Shown piece after piece: positions 1 through 12,099 of a stretch of DNA of 64,000 nucleotides. This DNA comes from Typha latifolia (lineage: Eukaryota; Streptophyta; Magnoliopsida; Poales; Typhaceae), in the NCBI GenBank assembly GCA_019914945.1, contig CM034105.1, forward strand, positions 62,001-126,000. Direction: 5' to 3'. A program made the position numbers and the translations under genes. The notes under the pieces were generated by a model. That model had not been told where the DNA came from, made no database searches, and was given only the letters and a program-made list of their open reading frames with translations. Positions within the stretch are counted from its first letter, which is position 1; every line of letters begins with the position of its first letter.

Positions 1-62
1 TTACTCAATGGTAGCCTTGAGGCTACAATAAGAAGTGATATCTTTGATCCAGAAATTTTAGA

Positions 63-2759
63 CTACTCTAATTTGAAGTCGTCAAGCCATATGAGCACTT
101 CATTTCTCTGTTGAACCAAGAGAACAAATGGAATAACAATTCCAACAATGAAAAGATTAGAAACAGATTGACAATTGACTAGCTAAAAATATAAGTAACT
201 GTAACATTTAGTGAAAATGGCAATTTCTAATTTTTGGTTGTAGCAACGAATGAAAAGGGAATTGAAACATGGAACTTTATCAGGGATGGGAATGAGCTTT
301 AACAATCTGAAATAGAAGATACACTACAAAGTTTTCTGGCAATGACAGATACAAAAGCAAATGACTGGAGTAGAAGAGTAATTGGAGAATTACACTAAGA
401 ATGTAGTCTGATTTAATCTTCCTTAAAAGATGCATGCATCAAAGTGCTTTCTTCAGAAAAGAAAAGCATCATAAACTTGCCAGACCACTTTGACTATTAA
501 TAATACACATCAGGCACGTAGATAGATATATGAAAAACAAAAGACATAGACATCTAAACTTAGTATATTTTATGGCAGATGCTAAAACAAGAAGGTAGCA
601 GAGAGCTAATTGCTGTACTAGAATAAAATGCAATCTTGATTCATATCTATTTAATAAGAAAAAAGATTTGTATCACTACGCTGAACCTGCTACACATTTT
701 ATCTCGACACTAGAGAGGGTGAATCATACCATTATAAAGCTCCATGTCCGTCCAGGATCATTGTAACGTGCAAGAAAACATCCTTGCTGAGGCTTGAGAC
801 CATCTTTAAGTAGCTTAGAACGCAGTTCTTTCTCTTTATTGCAAACAAGCTCCTCTGTGGGCCTTCCACTAAACTTTGTTACAGCAGCAATGCCGCCTCC
901 AATTTCTCTTAAGTTAACTGCTTCCACAGTAGGGGCAGGTAAGCTGTTTAAACAAAGATGGTTATATGATAATGCAAACATATCAAAAAGAACAGCTTCC
1001 AGAAATTATCCTTATCAATGTTCTTCTTTTCTGACAACAACTTCATTCTCGACCAAAAAGGATTTTCTTAATGCCTTAAAGTGAGTGACATAGCTTTGCA
1101 ATGTTTAGCACTTACCTGCCCAGTTCTTTGTCCATTGGCAGAACAATCTGGATTGAAACTTCTGAAAACTTTTCATCAGAAGCCTGGGTAAAGACAGGGG
1201 TGGTCATAGGGATCTTCTCTGTTGAAGAATTCTTGCCAAATATATACCTATGATATACTAATACTTCAATGTTTGTACTGACTGTTAACGGAGAAAAGAT
1301 GACAAAACATAATACCTGTTTTGACAAAACTTAATAAGGAGAATCACTCACCCAGCAACATCATTGAAGCCAGAAGAGCCTGACAGTTTATCTCCTCTTG
1401 TTTCAGCAACCACAAAAGATGCATACTTCCTCACCTGGAGGAACAAAATCTCACTGAAAATACTGAAGAAATATGACAAAAGATGCACCTTTAACGAAAC
1501 ATCCCAAATAGCGAATAAGCAGTTAATTAAATATGTATTAAAGAACAAGGAGTGAATTACATTACTCCCTTTTAGTATTTTAAAAGTAGTTTGGTATTGC
1601 TTAGACGTATCTACTCAAAGAAACTCCTAAATAAGTGAAATCAGCGGACACATCAGTAGACTGGAAATATCAACTACCGAAGTAATAAAGTTCACACCAC
1701 ATGAGGTAGTGCGATCTATGAATCGTTTACAGTTTAGAGCTGAAAGCCGTACCTCATAAGTTGCAGTTCTTTTCAATATCTGGTACTTTGGTGTTTCCAA
1801 GTCTGGAGTCTTATAAATTCTCAACTATAACCAATTGAAAAGCATTGAATAAGGCTGGGAGAATTATGTATCGCACCATGTAAAAGGATCCGTATAGCAA
1901 ATATAAACCACCAATAAGCGATACCTGCTTTACAAAATCCCACAGACCTTCCATCGAAAAGTAATCATTCTGCTCTATCGAATCCCAAACATCCTACGAA
2001 GATAGAGAATCCAAGAAACTGAAAACTTAGCTAAGTAAAATAGCCGCTGAGTGCAATAAATTCTGCTGTCAGAATATGAGAAAGCTAACCAGATGACTGC
2101 AGAACTTGTGAGTTTGGGGGTTGACACCCATGATTGAGAGGCCTGTGAAGACCAACTCCGGTTTCCATGGTAGAAGAACAAATTTCATCGCCATGGTCCA
2201 CCTTGTCGTGATCTCATAAGGTCCTGTCTAAACCAATTCAATGAGTTAAATAAGTTTCAAATGCAAGATTAAATACCAACGCAACGAAGAGAAATATTGA
2301 CTAAAGAAAGAAATCCAAAACACCTCACACCTGCGTCACGCGATGCAATTGGAAGTGTGGCTTAAAGAGCACCTTGAGGAGCCCAATATTGAAGAGGTAG
2401 CCATCAATGGTGTCGTGCTTGGTTATCGGATCCCGAAACCGGACCTGGTCATCGTACATGGAGCGGTCTATCCCTTGCTCGTCAAAGAGATGGGGGAGGT
2501 CGTCGTACAAGAAGTCGATGAGCCCATCGGCGTCGATGCCTGGTTGTGTAGGTGGGCTCTGCCTCTTCTCCACTAGGCTACACCTGCTGGGTAGACGCCT
2601 GTTTCGTTTACCGGGAGGTGACGAGATGAGGAATACGGTGGGTTTGGGAATGGCTCCCCTTGGTCGAGAAACGGCAGAGGAGATGATGGGGCTGGGAGTT
2701 GGACGGCCGAGTTGGTGGGAGAAAGCTGTGGCCATTTTGTTTTGGTTCTCTTCACGCAC
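63..2759 (-). CDS. HBP5: Chloroplast heme-binding-like protein, DUF2358 + SOUL domains (HBP5/At5g20140-like)
   Basis: Eight exons read on the minus strand: 2759-2331, 2227-2090, 1993-1925, 1809-1753, 1434-1352, 1247-1116, 943-730 and 107-63. All introns have GT-AG borders and the total is 389 codons including the stop. The first about 70 residues are rich in S, P and R, as in a plastid transit peptide; translation may start at the second Met (base 2735, MATAFSHQ). Exons 1-3 encode a DUF2358 (NTF2-like) region with the stretch GIDADGLIDFLYDDLPHLF. Exons 4-8 encode a SOUL domain, with TYEVRKYASFVVAET, EKIPMTTPVF and a last exon ending RNEVLIWLDDFKLE. The same two-domain order is known in Arabidopsis At5g20140. 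SOUL proteins bind heme or tetrapyrroles; a role in plastid heme or chlorophyll metabolism is inferred from the family. I saw no break. Confidence 0.9.
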
Positions 2760-4620
2760 GGCATATTATCTAGTTATTTATTTTATCCAAAGAACAAGGG
2801 ATGATCAATGGGCCGGGCCACTTCCTCTAGCCCGGTTATGCTTTTTTGTGATCACATAATGCAACATATTACTCAAGATGTAGTTTTAACTTCCATTTTG
2901 GCTCTATGATAACTTGTCTAACTATTGTGAGATGTTATTATTTGTATTAGAGTGAAATTACTGTTGATTTAGGATTGAGGTATAAGTGATTATTGTCTGT
3001 CTCCTTCCCCAATATATAGACTATAATTCGAACCACGTAAATTCTCTTGCATTTAGTTTGCTTGTGGTCCATACAAATTATTCGTGTTAAAAACTCCATC
3101 TACTGATCCTCCATTTAGACCCATTTCTCTGTATAAAAATCACAACGATTTTCTCATAATTAAGAAAAAGAAAACTCCTCTTTTGATCAATGGTACGTTC
3201 CGTCGGTTACCGTGTTGTGCGTTTTGTTTGTAGCAGCTTGCAAGATGGGTACCGTACTATATGAGCAGGATGAGTCCGGACGTGTGCTCCTACTCTGACA
3301 TGATTATTAAGGCCCTGTCGCATGAGCCAGTGTGTCTTTTTATTGCAATGTGAAAAGGCTAAAGGTGCTCAAATAGAGGTCGTGGACCGATCTGCCGTTA
3401 GATTTCGACTATTTCTCTTAGTATTATTATTATTATTCTTCATTCAACATGTTGACCAAATCCACTAGAGTTTGGTACATTTGCTTTCAGTAACTCCAAT
3501 AGAATTACTCTTCATTCCTTGAAAATTGAAATGCTTCCCTTTTTTCCTTTTTTTTTGCTTCACTCGTTGTTGACTTTTGTCGTCCGTTGAATGATGTCCG
3601 ATGAGGTCGACCTCTATACTGCTCACCGCTGCTTTCGATAGGAAACGAACACGTGGCATGCCTCTAGAGATGTTAATTTATCTAGAGAACAATATTTTTT
3701 TTATATTTTATATTCTAATATATTTTACCATCTAAACTTTAAAAAATTAAATATACATTAGTCATTTATATTTATTAACTTTAATATATTTTTTTAAAAT
3801 ATTATGTTAAATAATAATAATAATTTGAAAATATCACAATAATTTTGATAGAAAGTCTGATATTTTAAAAAATATAGTAGAAATTATGATATTTTAAAAG
3901 TTTTCAATAGCAAAGAGGAGTTTATGTATTTTTATCTATTAAATATCTTTATTGTTAATTTTAATAAATAAAATTTCTTATTTTTGTGGCATGTTAGTTG
4001 GGTCTTTTTATATTTGTTTTTCAATTTATATATAATATTCTATCTTTTAATAAAATTATAATTTACACTTTATATTTTTACTATTTATAAATCGAGCACT
4101 ATAATTTAGCGCATATGTATAGAAAATACTATGTTGTTAGATCTCTTACAAATTTAACTAAATATCTAAGTTAAGTTAACTATCTTAAAAGATTATAAAA
4201 ATACTTTCAACCAAAACACACTAAGGACATTTTTTAGTTATTTTAGAGATAAGATATTTCTAGTTAACGAAATATTTTTATAGTGTTAGATTAAATCTAA
4301 CTCATGATATTTTTTGCATATATTCACTGAACGTAGGGCTCGACATGTAAATAATAAAATTATACAATAAACTACAATTTTGATTAAAAAAAAGAGTATT
4401 ATATATAAATTTTCTTTTTCTTTTATATATTAGTGTTCGTTATCTTCATCTTAGTTAGTAAACTTATGACTAATATTAAGTCCGCCAATTTTTTGTTATA
4501 ATATGTCTAATTCACGTCAGAATTTGAATACAAAACGAGTGGAGTTGAAAAATCAGTCTAGAACAGTAAGTTTAAATAAGTAATTGATTGGATTAATAAC
4601 TTATATGAAAATTTAAAAAT
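2760..4620. other. Spacer, no gene recognised
   Basis: This stretch lies upstream of the heme-binding protein gene. The first few hundred bases are of mixed composition and probably include its promoter. From about 3.68 kb it becomes very AT-rich, with runs of A and T and ATT/AAT trinucleotides. Short open frames here show no domain. I see no RNA gene. Confidence 0.5.
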
Positions 4621-6590
4621 ATGCTAAGTGTTTGTCATTTGGGTTGCAATGCTTAATTCATGTGCGTTGGCCATAGGTGCTAAACAGCAAACTTATTGAG
4701 GGCATCTTTTTCAAAACAGCAAGCAGAAGCGACACCATGTCGATTGAAACAAATAATATATAATAAATTAGATATATTATTTTTCGAACTAGAACAGCCA
4801 TTACAGAGTTTCTAATTGCGATATTAATTTAGTTTTTTTAATAATAGTATTGAAACACTTGCATTCACTAGTACAACCATTTTTACAATCAGCATAACGA
4901 ATAAATTAAGACATTTACTCCGTTTTCGCTTTCCTTTGTGGAATATTAATATAATATTCCCAACGATATATTTTTTGATTTGAACGAGCTGAAAACTCAA
5001 CTAAGGTTTACATCACGGGCCTTTTCATAGCTCATTCTATCATAATACAAAATAGTCTCTACCTCCGAAGAGATCAAATCTGCCTTACTCCAAACTCTCC
5101 ATAAAGCTGATTGCCTACCTAATTTGGCAAGTCAATTGACTGGCCTATTTCCTTCTCCATACGTGTGAAGAAACTTGATCCTTTTGAAGGATGACAACAT
5201 TCTGATGCAGTTATGAATTGCCCCCCTTAGGTGCCATACTCACCATTAGAAATTTTGACTACTAATAGTGCGTCGGTTTCTACCATCACTTGCTCCCATT
5301 TCCCATTAACTTCTCTCAAACCTGCCTGGAGCACCTAGACTTCACAGTAGCCGGCTGAAACTGCTATGGTTGGTTCCGGTGCCGCATGCAGAAGGGTAGC
5401 ATTCTCAGCTCGAATGATAAACCTAGCTCACTGATACTCTCATGTCTTCTAAGATCCATCGACATTGATTTTCACCCAACCCTCTGGAGGGTGCTCCCAC
5501 CGAACACTAATAAGGACATTCTTCGATCTCACCAAAATTTCGTTATCCTTAAGATATTCCTGTGCTAGCATAGTAGCCTTGATAGGCACTGCCCGCGCCG
5601 TTGAGCTCTTTCCTTGAAAAATTCTTTGGTTGCATTCCTTCCATATACCTCAAATTGTTGTCACCATAATTGACTTAACCCTTATGTCCAACTTCTGATC
5701 CGGCTTGCACCTCTTATCCAACCAGTCTGGTTCCACCGATAGACTTTGCCCATTATCAACCTTAACCAAGTCCGCACAGCAAACCCGCACTTCCAATGCG
5801 AACAGACAAGTATAGAATAGGTTTGTGGTCGATTCTAGAAAGGGCCCACACATTGTACATAGGTCATTAGACCCATAGTTTAGCCCATAGAGGTAGGCTC
5901 TCATTGGGACCCGGTTCCACACGAGCTTTCACACGAAAGCCTGAGCGAGGTGCCATGGCCAGTTTCCAAAGCTTGGCCCACGCCTGGCTCTCATTCCTTC
6001 ACAAGAACTTGTAGATGGTTTTTGTTGCCGCCTCCCAATTGGCAGCTGAGGCCCACACCCACATATCTTCAACTTGAGCACCCCCTACTTCCAACGTGGC
6101 CACGTCGAAGGCAATGCCTCTATTGAAGGCAGAATGCAACTTATCCATGTCCCACGTCTCACTCATCATAAGAGTATCGACTCGGGGGCGGCTCAAAAAA
6201 CAATTCACATTCACCAGACAAGGTTGTCGTCCAGACAGGACTGACGACGCCCAAGCCTCCTCTAACACTGTTGTGCCGTGATTGTTGTCGATGCTCTTTG
6301 GGAACCCTTCCTTTAGCTCGGCCACTGTCTGACACAAAGCCCTCCAAATCCACGACGACTTAGGTGCAGTTTTGACTTCCTACAGGTTGAGAGCACCGTA
6401 TTAGCTCCTGAGAATACTGATCCACGGTGTCGCTCGGCTGCGCAAAACACTGACGACGTGAATTCCAAGGAGAGACCTCTTGGCCACCGCAGATCCATCA
6501 CCCCCTTCCGCCTTTATTCCCAACGATAATGAAGACAGTCCTAATTATTTAGGACAGTTCACATAATAGCTCGGTAGAGTTTACTCTCCT
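4621..6590. repeat. Copy 1 of a duplicated 0.4-kb segment, split by a LINE
   Basis: Bases from about 4621 (atgctaagtgttt) to 4968, and 6516 to about 6590 (through gtcctaattatttagg and tagagttt..ctctcct), match the segment at 11270-12650 in the same order. The match is imperfect (many substitutions and small indels), so the duplication is old. The central 1.5 kb of this copy is an inserted LINE absent from copy 2. Whether the unit is itself a mobile element or a segmental duplication cannot be told; I see no terminal repeat or coding frame in it. Confidence 0.65.
4969..6515 (-). mobile_element. 5'-truncated LINE (non-LTR retrotransposon) with 14-bp target duplication
   Basis: Minus-strand frames, interrupted by stops and shifts, read as the C-terminal end of a plant LINE polyprotein. 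About 6340-6000 gives the segment before the zinc knuckle (TWDMDKLHSAFN, FDVATLEV, WVWASAANWEA). 5922-5650 gives the zf-RVT domain (RVPMRAYLYGLNYGSNDLC, CxxC then FYTCLFA). About 5520-5220 gives an RNase H-type domain (RWEHPPEGWVKINVDGS, LHAAPEPTIAVSAGYCE, WEQVMVETDALLVV). Reverse transcriptase and endonuclease regions are missing, as expected for 5' truncation. The identical 14-mer tattcccaacgata lies at 4955-4968 and 6516-6529, and the low-coordinate end has a short A-rich tail on the minus strand. The element is dead. Confidence 0.85.
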
Positions 6591-7025
6591 TTCTTGAAAT
6601 GTTCTCCTCTTCGCTTTTGACTTTTTACGGTGTGCTTCTGATTTCGATGGCGCAAACGATGCGCGGCATGTCCCGCTAACTTTCTCTCCCCTCCCCTTCG
6701 TCGTTCTTCGCAAATAGAACGCCACCTGTTTACATGTACCAATCGCGATCGGCTGCGGAGTAGGTGGGCAGTAGATTCATTCTCTCATACACTACAAGAC
6801 ATAAATGCGGTTCCGCAGGATCGGATCAGCGAAGCCATTTCGTTCTCGCCACGCCCGTCTGATGTCACCGATTGATAGTATGGTTGTAGGTAATTTCTTA
6901 ATGCCGGTGATTTCAATTTGTCATGGGAAACTTTGTTAATTGCCTTTATTTTTATTTTTACTTTTATTTTTTGTTTGTTTCTCCGATAGGGTTGGTGGAA
7001 GCCATTTATCTAAACATATTTAAGA

Positions 7026-7067
<42 letters not shown>

Positions 7068-7377
7068 AGTCTGAGTGGGGACTCTTTGGATTAAAAAATC
7101 CAACAAACTGCAAGGCCAGTGGAGCCGTGTCGACTTCATTCTCGCGACATGGCCAGCTCACCAACTCCACCAAGATCCAAACTAAATAAGCTCTCAGCAT
7201 CTAAATAAGAAAATAATTATTATTAATATAATTATTTTTCATACCAATTACAGAACCACCACCAAGCTCTGAAAACATATCTCACCATCAAACATTAACG
7301 TATACAGATTAACATTGTCTTTCTTTTTAATTGATCGATTGATAAAGTAATCGAACCGGCAGTGAGCGAACTCCGGT
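6591..7377. other. Spacer and probable 3'UTR of the esterase gene
   Basis: No gene is recognised. The stretch holds a (TA)n run at 7028-7064 and, at the right end, the likely 3' untranslated region of the minus-strand esterase. Open frames across the TA run are repeat translations. Confidence 0.5.
7028..7064. repeat. (TA)n microsatellite
   Basis: Uninterrupted alternating T and A over about 37 bases. Confidence 0.95.
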
Positions 7378-8409
7378 TCAGCAGACCGCCTTCGCGTCGT
7401 TAGCCCGAACGTGGCGCACCCGCTGGTCGATCCAATCGCGCATATCGGCTAGCACTCGTTTACAGTTCTCCTCGGGTTCCCCTTGGATTAGCGAGTGGTA
7501 CATTCCCTCGTATAGGATTAGGCTCTTATCCTTGCTCGCCGCCTTCTCGTACAGCATCTTGGACCCCTCGGGCGCCGTTACCCCGTCCTCCGTCCCGTGG
7601 ACGGTGAGGAACGGAGCCGTTACCTTCGGGAAGTTCTCCTGCAGGTAACCGCACAACCGCGCAAGCTCCCGCATCGTGCCGACACGTGGAGGCCCTGTGT
7701 ACCTCCTCGGGTTCGAGGCGATCACGCGGAGGCGATCCGGGTCTTTGATCGCCTTCCCAACCATCTTGTTATCAGGCATCGCCTGCCACGTGTCGGCCAG
7801 CCCGAATAGGAGGCCGAAGAGGAACAGCCGGAGGCGGGAGGGCTTCATGTCTTCGGGGATCACGAAGAGGGGCGCGGAAAAGATCAGGCCCGTCCACGCG
7901 TCCGGCGGAGAGCGGAGGTACATGAGGAGCGTGGCGGCGCCGCCCATGGATTCGCCGAATAGGAAGGCGGGGAGATCGGAATAGGACTTATCGGATCGGA
8001 CGGATAGGAAGAAGGATAAGGATGCACCGGCGACGGCCTCCATATTGCCGAGGTAGCATCGGAGGCCGTCGGACCGGCCGTGGCCAAGGAGATCGGCGCA
8101 GTAGACGGCGTAGCCCCATGTGGCGTAGTTGATGGCGATCTTCTGGAAGAGCCAGCCCGTGTCGGAGCCGTAGCCGTGGCTCATGAAGACGACGCCCTTA
8201 ACGGCCGTTTCCTGACCAGTTGTGGCATCGATGGGGTGGAAGGATTGGGTGAAGAGGCGACCGTGTGGGGTGGAGAAGTAGGATTGACGATTTTTGACGC
8301 CCTGGGAGGCGTAGTACTCGTCCTCCTCGGGGAAATCGCCCCAGAAGAATCGCGGGGCTTCGGATCCCATCACCTCCGATACGACTACACTAGTAACTCC
8401 TCCCCGCAC
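7378..8409 (-). CDS. CSE: Caffeoylshikimate esterase / monoacylglycerol lipase-like alpha/beta hydrolase
   Basis: One uninterrupted frame of 343 residues. It has the alpha/beta-hydrolase triad: nucleophile Ser154 in GESMG (152-156), Asp275 in HGTEDGVT and His305 in YEGMYHSLIQGEP, plus the oxyanion motif HGYGSD near residue 78. Stretches such as SAPLFVIPEDMKPS, LADTWQAMPDNKMVGKAIKD and ASNPRRYTGPPRVGTMREL are those I know from Arabidopsis CSE (At1g52760, about 332 residues). That enzyme cleaves caffeoyl shikimate to caffeate in lignin synthesis and also has lysophospholipase/monoacylglycerol lipase activity. The true start may be Met14 (MGSEAPRFFWG, base 8370), which fits the family length better. 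The gene is GC-rich and intronless, unlike its neighbours. No signal peptide or membrane segment is seen. CSE is favoured over a general MAGL paralogue by the close match. Confidence 0.9.
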   Translation of the reverse strand: MRGGVTSVVVSEVMGSEAPRFFWGDFPEEDEYYASQGVKNRQSYFSTPHGRLFTQSFHPIDATTGQETAVKGVVFMSHGYGSDTGWLFQKIAINYATWGYAVYCADLLGHGRSDGLRCYLGNMEAVAGASLSFFLSVRSDKSYSDLPAFLFGESMGGAATLLMYLRSPPDAWTGLIFSAPLFVIPEDMKPSRLRLFLFGLLFGLADTWQAMPDNKMVGKAIKDPDRLRVIASNPRRYTGPPRVGTMRELARLCGYLQENFPKVTAPFLTVHGTEDGVTAPEGSKMLYEKAASKDKSLILYEGMYHSLIQGEPEENCKRVLADMRDWIDQRVRHVRANDAKAVC

Positions 8410-8490
8410 GCACGCTTTCCTCCTTGCTCGTCGAGTCTCCTCAAAGTTAGAATTAGAATTCCAACCTGAGGGAATGGTTCATGGAAGCCG

Positions 8491-8505
8491 GGTTATATAT
8501 AATAC
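8491..8505 (-). promoter_or_regulatory. Candidate TATA box of the esterase gene
   Basis: On the minus strand the bases read tattatatataacc, about 85-130 bases upstream of the two possible start codons. Spacing and sequence fit a TATA box with transcription starting near 8465. This is inferred from sequence only. Confidence 0.45.
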
Positions 8506-9440
8506 AAGTGCCGATAAATAGCGGTTTTCACCAACTCCGGTTTCCCGGAACCCTTTCTTTTTTCACCAACTATTTGTGTACTTTTATCAATTGATTATCT
8601 CCACTTTGTTAATTTTAATTATATATTATATATATTTTTTTTTTAACTTTTTTGTAGGGAGGCAGTTGGTGAGGAGTAGGTCGATCGAAATGGACCAATA
8701 GTGGTCGGGCCCACGAAGAAAGAAGCTAGACCGAGAGGGAAGGAATGACTTCTTTTTCTTCCGCAAATGGCAATTGTTAGTTTGTTGGATACGAGAGCTC
8801 TTTCATCTAATTTTAACTATTAGGATCAGTATTATTTGGTACTTTTTTTTTCAAGTAAAGTAAATTGAACGACACGCCAATTAAAATAAAATAAAAAAAG
8901 CAAAGCAAATCTAGCATTTTGATTGAAGCGATAAGATGTCCCGTCCCTAGCCCTCTGCTAGGTTTGCTCATTTCCCTCTCTTGTAGATGATCGTTTTTGG
9001 TCGCCGTCACTGATGGCCTTTCTCCTCGGCCACTCGGATTTTTTTTTTTCCCTTTTTTCTTCCTCTCTTTCCCTCTTCTCTCTTCCTCGATCGTTCTCCC
9101 TTTTCTCTCCTCCTTCCCTCCTTTGCTCACCCTATCACTCCACTGCTCTCGGCCGCCAGCCTTGAGCTTATTGCCGTGGCATGACACCGGGTAGTGAGGG
9201 TGTGTTCGAATATGGTTTGGCTTTGAGTTGTGAGATTGTGTTAATGATTTTTGTTGTCTTTGTAACTCTAAGACGAGTTGTCTTTTGTCTGTTAAAAAAA
9301 TCTGATCAGCTCGCGAGACTTATGAACTCAACTAGACTAGAGCTCTAAACTAGCCAAACTAAGCTTAGTTTTTTAGCTCGAAATACTAGTCCACCTAAGC
9401 CAAGCTAGACACAACTTGCTTGAACTTGCCTCAAATTAGA

Positions 9441-9489
<49 letters not shown>

Positions 9490-9497
9490 ATATATAA
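9441..9497. repeat. Compound microsatellite (TC)n(TATC)n(TA)n
   Basis: TC repeats pass into about nine TATC units and then TA repeats. Confidence 0.95.
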
Positions 9498-10123
9498 TTT
9501 ATTTAAATATTTATGACAATATGTTATAGCAAATTGGTAATGCACCTAAATTTTACATATAAAAGATTAATTTTTTTTAACTGGTTGGATGACTAGAAAT
9601 TATCTTTATATATACCCAACCCTTATAAATTTATATTATTATAGCTAAAAGGTAAAATATATGATAATAAAAAAATAAAAATTGAGCCAGCTCAATATTT
9701 AAACGAAGAAGAGGAGATAGAATAAAATCATGTAACAAGCCCTACTCTTAGTTGAAAAATAGACTAACCAACATTTAATCCCATGTTATCTTCTTGTAAC
9801 AAACAAGTACTCAAACAGATAAGAATTACAAAAGGGATAGGGTATCGACTCTAGAAGAAACATCTCTCTTATATAACCGAAGAAGCCAGCTAGCTCTTCG
9901 ACACGGAGGCAGAGGCTACAATGGAGTGGGACGTCGAATAAAATGACTGAAAAGACCTAAGGACTACCATTAGGAAGGGGATCGATAGGGATGGAGGCTG
10001 CGCAATTGAGAGGAAGTGGGATTCCGATGGCACCACCACCCACTCACCTAGAAAACCCCTAAACCCAACGAGAAGGGAGAGGAGAAAAAAAGAGGAGAGA
10101 AAGAATACTTTAGAGGAGAAAGC

Positions 10124-10161
10124 CTCTCCCCTCTTTTAGCATCGGCTAGAGGAGGGGAGAG
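10124..10161. repeat. Perfect-loop hairpin, 17-bp arms
   Basis: Arms 10124-10140 and 10145-10161 pair at 15 of 17 positions around the 4-base loop atcg. The surrounding sequence does not extend the stem. No known RNA family is recognised. Confidence 0.6.
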
Positions 10162-10820
10162 TAGGGAGGATTAGTGAGAAAGCTCCTCGTATGAGGGGGC
10201 GAAAATAGCGGCTAAATCCTGTCACAGTGCTAGAGCTAGCGCCAAAGATAATTAAGCTATGTAGCTATGATCTTACCTAACTAAGAAAGCTCAATGTCGA
10301 CCAAAATTGGCGACCTAATATTAATAGTAAAAAGAAAATTACTTTCTTGTTAGGTTAAAAGAGAAAGAATTCATTTGGACAAACCTTTGTCACTCACTAG
10401 CACTAAAAATCTATCAATATGTTGTTAACTTCCAACTAGGGGGACATATTTTTTGGATCACGCATTAAAGCATTAAAGAGAGAAGACGAAAGATGACCGA
10501 TATTTTAAATATGTAAAATTACATGTGCTGTGCTTATAGAGAAGTCAGTTATGATATTTGATTGGACATCTATAGCTATATAGACAACTAGAATTTGGAT
10601 GTACTCGAGAAGGATCCTTCACCGAGGACCTTTTGAAGTTTTTGATCTTCAATACTAACGGATCATTATGTTTAATTTTAATTTTTGACCGAGTTTTTTT
10701 AAAAAAAACTAGAATGGTTAGTTTATAAAATTTATCCTGAAAAAAAAATCCAAAATTTAGGAATGACAGCCAAGTGCTTATTGGATCTTTAAGTACGGGG
10801 GTATTATATGTCTATATATA

Positions 10821-10842
10821 TGTGTGTGTGTGTGTGTGTGTA
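10821..10842. repeat. (TG)n microsatellite
   Basis: About eleven TG units directly after a short TA run. Confidence 0.9.
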
Positions 10843-11910
10843 ACACCTTTATCGTAAATGAAAGGCTAAATCAAACTTAGCTAAGCTGAATTTGATTTGC
10901 CCATGCATTTGTGGAACTTGAGTTCACACAAGAAAGTGCGATGGCAACCTCAAGAATGGCATGGGGAAGCTTTGCAAATAATAATATTATTATTAAATTT
11001 TATTTAAATATATCATCTTGCATCACTCGCACTCTTGGATGAGCTAGCAATGGCACAGAAGATGTCCACTAACAGTGTCCATCTAGCTCATTGCTCACAA
11101 ACACTTCATCATATTCACAAAGTTACTCATTTGATAAATGAGTAATCAAGATCTGAACCCAAAATATATATGAGCTAAACATAAGTAAGACAACGTGTTC
11201 ATATTCGAGTCAATATAGCCGAAATATTTAATGTAATATAAATATTATCCGTACATTACCCGGTAGATAATGCTAAGTGTTTCCCATTTGGGAAGCAATA
11301 CTTAATTGATGCGTCTTGGTTTCTGGTGCTAATTTACAAAATAATTAGGAGCATCTTTTTGAAAGCACCAAGCGCATGCGAACTTACATGTCGATTTGAA
11401 ACAGACAAATATATAATAGATTAGATACATTAATTTTCGTCCTAAAACAGCTGTTAATTTATTTTCTTAATAATATATAGTACTGAAAGACTGCCAAATT
11501 ATATAAAAAAGGACCGCATAGCTTTATTCTAATTGTGAGCCACTTGCATAGTTGCACCGCATTCTTCTTGAATCGAGCTGTAATAGGGGTGTAAATGAGC
11601 CGAGCCTGAGCGAGCCGGCTCTAGCTCAGGCTCGACTCGAAATTAATTTTCGAGCTTTAGAATTGGGCTTAGGCTTAGGTTAGCTCAACTCGAGCTGAAT
11701 CCGAGCCAGGCTAGACGAAGCTTAAGCCTAAAATGAGCTTATCATCAAGCTTCATTCAAGCCGAGCCAGATCGAGCATGACTAAGCCAAATCGAGCCCAA
11801 ACTGAGCTAAAGAAGAAAAAGGAGGAGGAGGAGGTTGATGGCCGCTGCCGAAGGAGGAGGAGGAGGCGAGGAGAGTAGAGTCTTGGCTATTGATTCAATC
11901 GTCGTGTGCG

Positions 11911-12074
11911 ATGGATGATTTCTTGAGCTTTTGCTCTGCTTGCAAGAAGAATCTTGGGCGGGGGAAAGATATCTACATGTACAGGTTTGTTGCTACGATT
12001 ATGTCAGCTGACAAAATTAATTCCATATGATTTTGCTGCTTGAATTATTAATTTCCCTTTTCCAGGGGGATACT
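11911..12074 (+). pseudogene. Captured FLZ (DUF581) zinc-finger gene fragment with intron
   Basis: Bases 11911-11994 encode MDDFLSFCSACKKNLGRGKD followed by IYMYR. This is the first half of an FLZ domain (CxxC then K.L..G.DIYMYRGDT). A GT donor follows at 11995 and an AG acceptor ends at 12065, giving a 71-base intron. The bases after it nearly restore the expected GDT but are one base short, so the frame is lost. The rest of the domain (FCSxECR) is missing and peroxiredoxin sequence follows. FLZ proteins bind SnRK1 kinase; this fragment cannot make one. Confidence 0.75.
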
Positions 12075-12099
12075 CACCATATGAAGTTTGAGACCCAAA

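Larger units (their letters stand above)
8506..11269. other. Long spacer without recognised genes
   Basis: AT-rich with patches of purine- or pyrimidine-rich sequence (8.99-9.19 kb pyrimidine-rich; 10.07-10.20 kb purine-rich). A stretch at about 9300-9430 has the agctcg/gctcgc-rich character of a decayed hAT-like element end. It also holds a compound microsatellite (9441-9497), a (TG)n run (10821-10842) and a small hairpin (10124-10161). The open frame at 8813-9187 on the minus strand is low-complexity Lys/Glu/Arg and is not taken as a gene. Confidence 0.5.

Noticed and set aside
3258..3295. Possible hammerhead ribozyme core (ggatgagtccggacg)
   Set aside because: The conserved CUGAUGA and GAAA core elements are incomplete and no closing stems I or III are visible.
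8813..9187. Open frame of 124 residues on the minus strand
   Set aside because: Lys/Glu/Arg-rich translation of a pyrimidine-rich tract, with no domain and no neighbouring exons.
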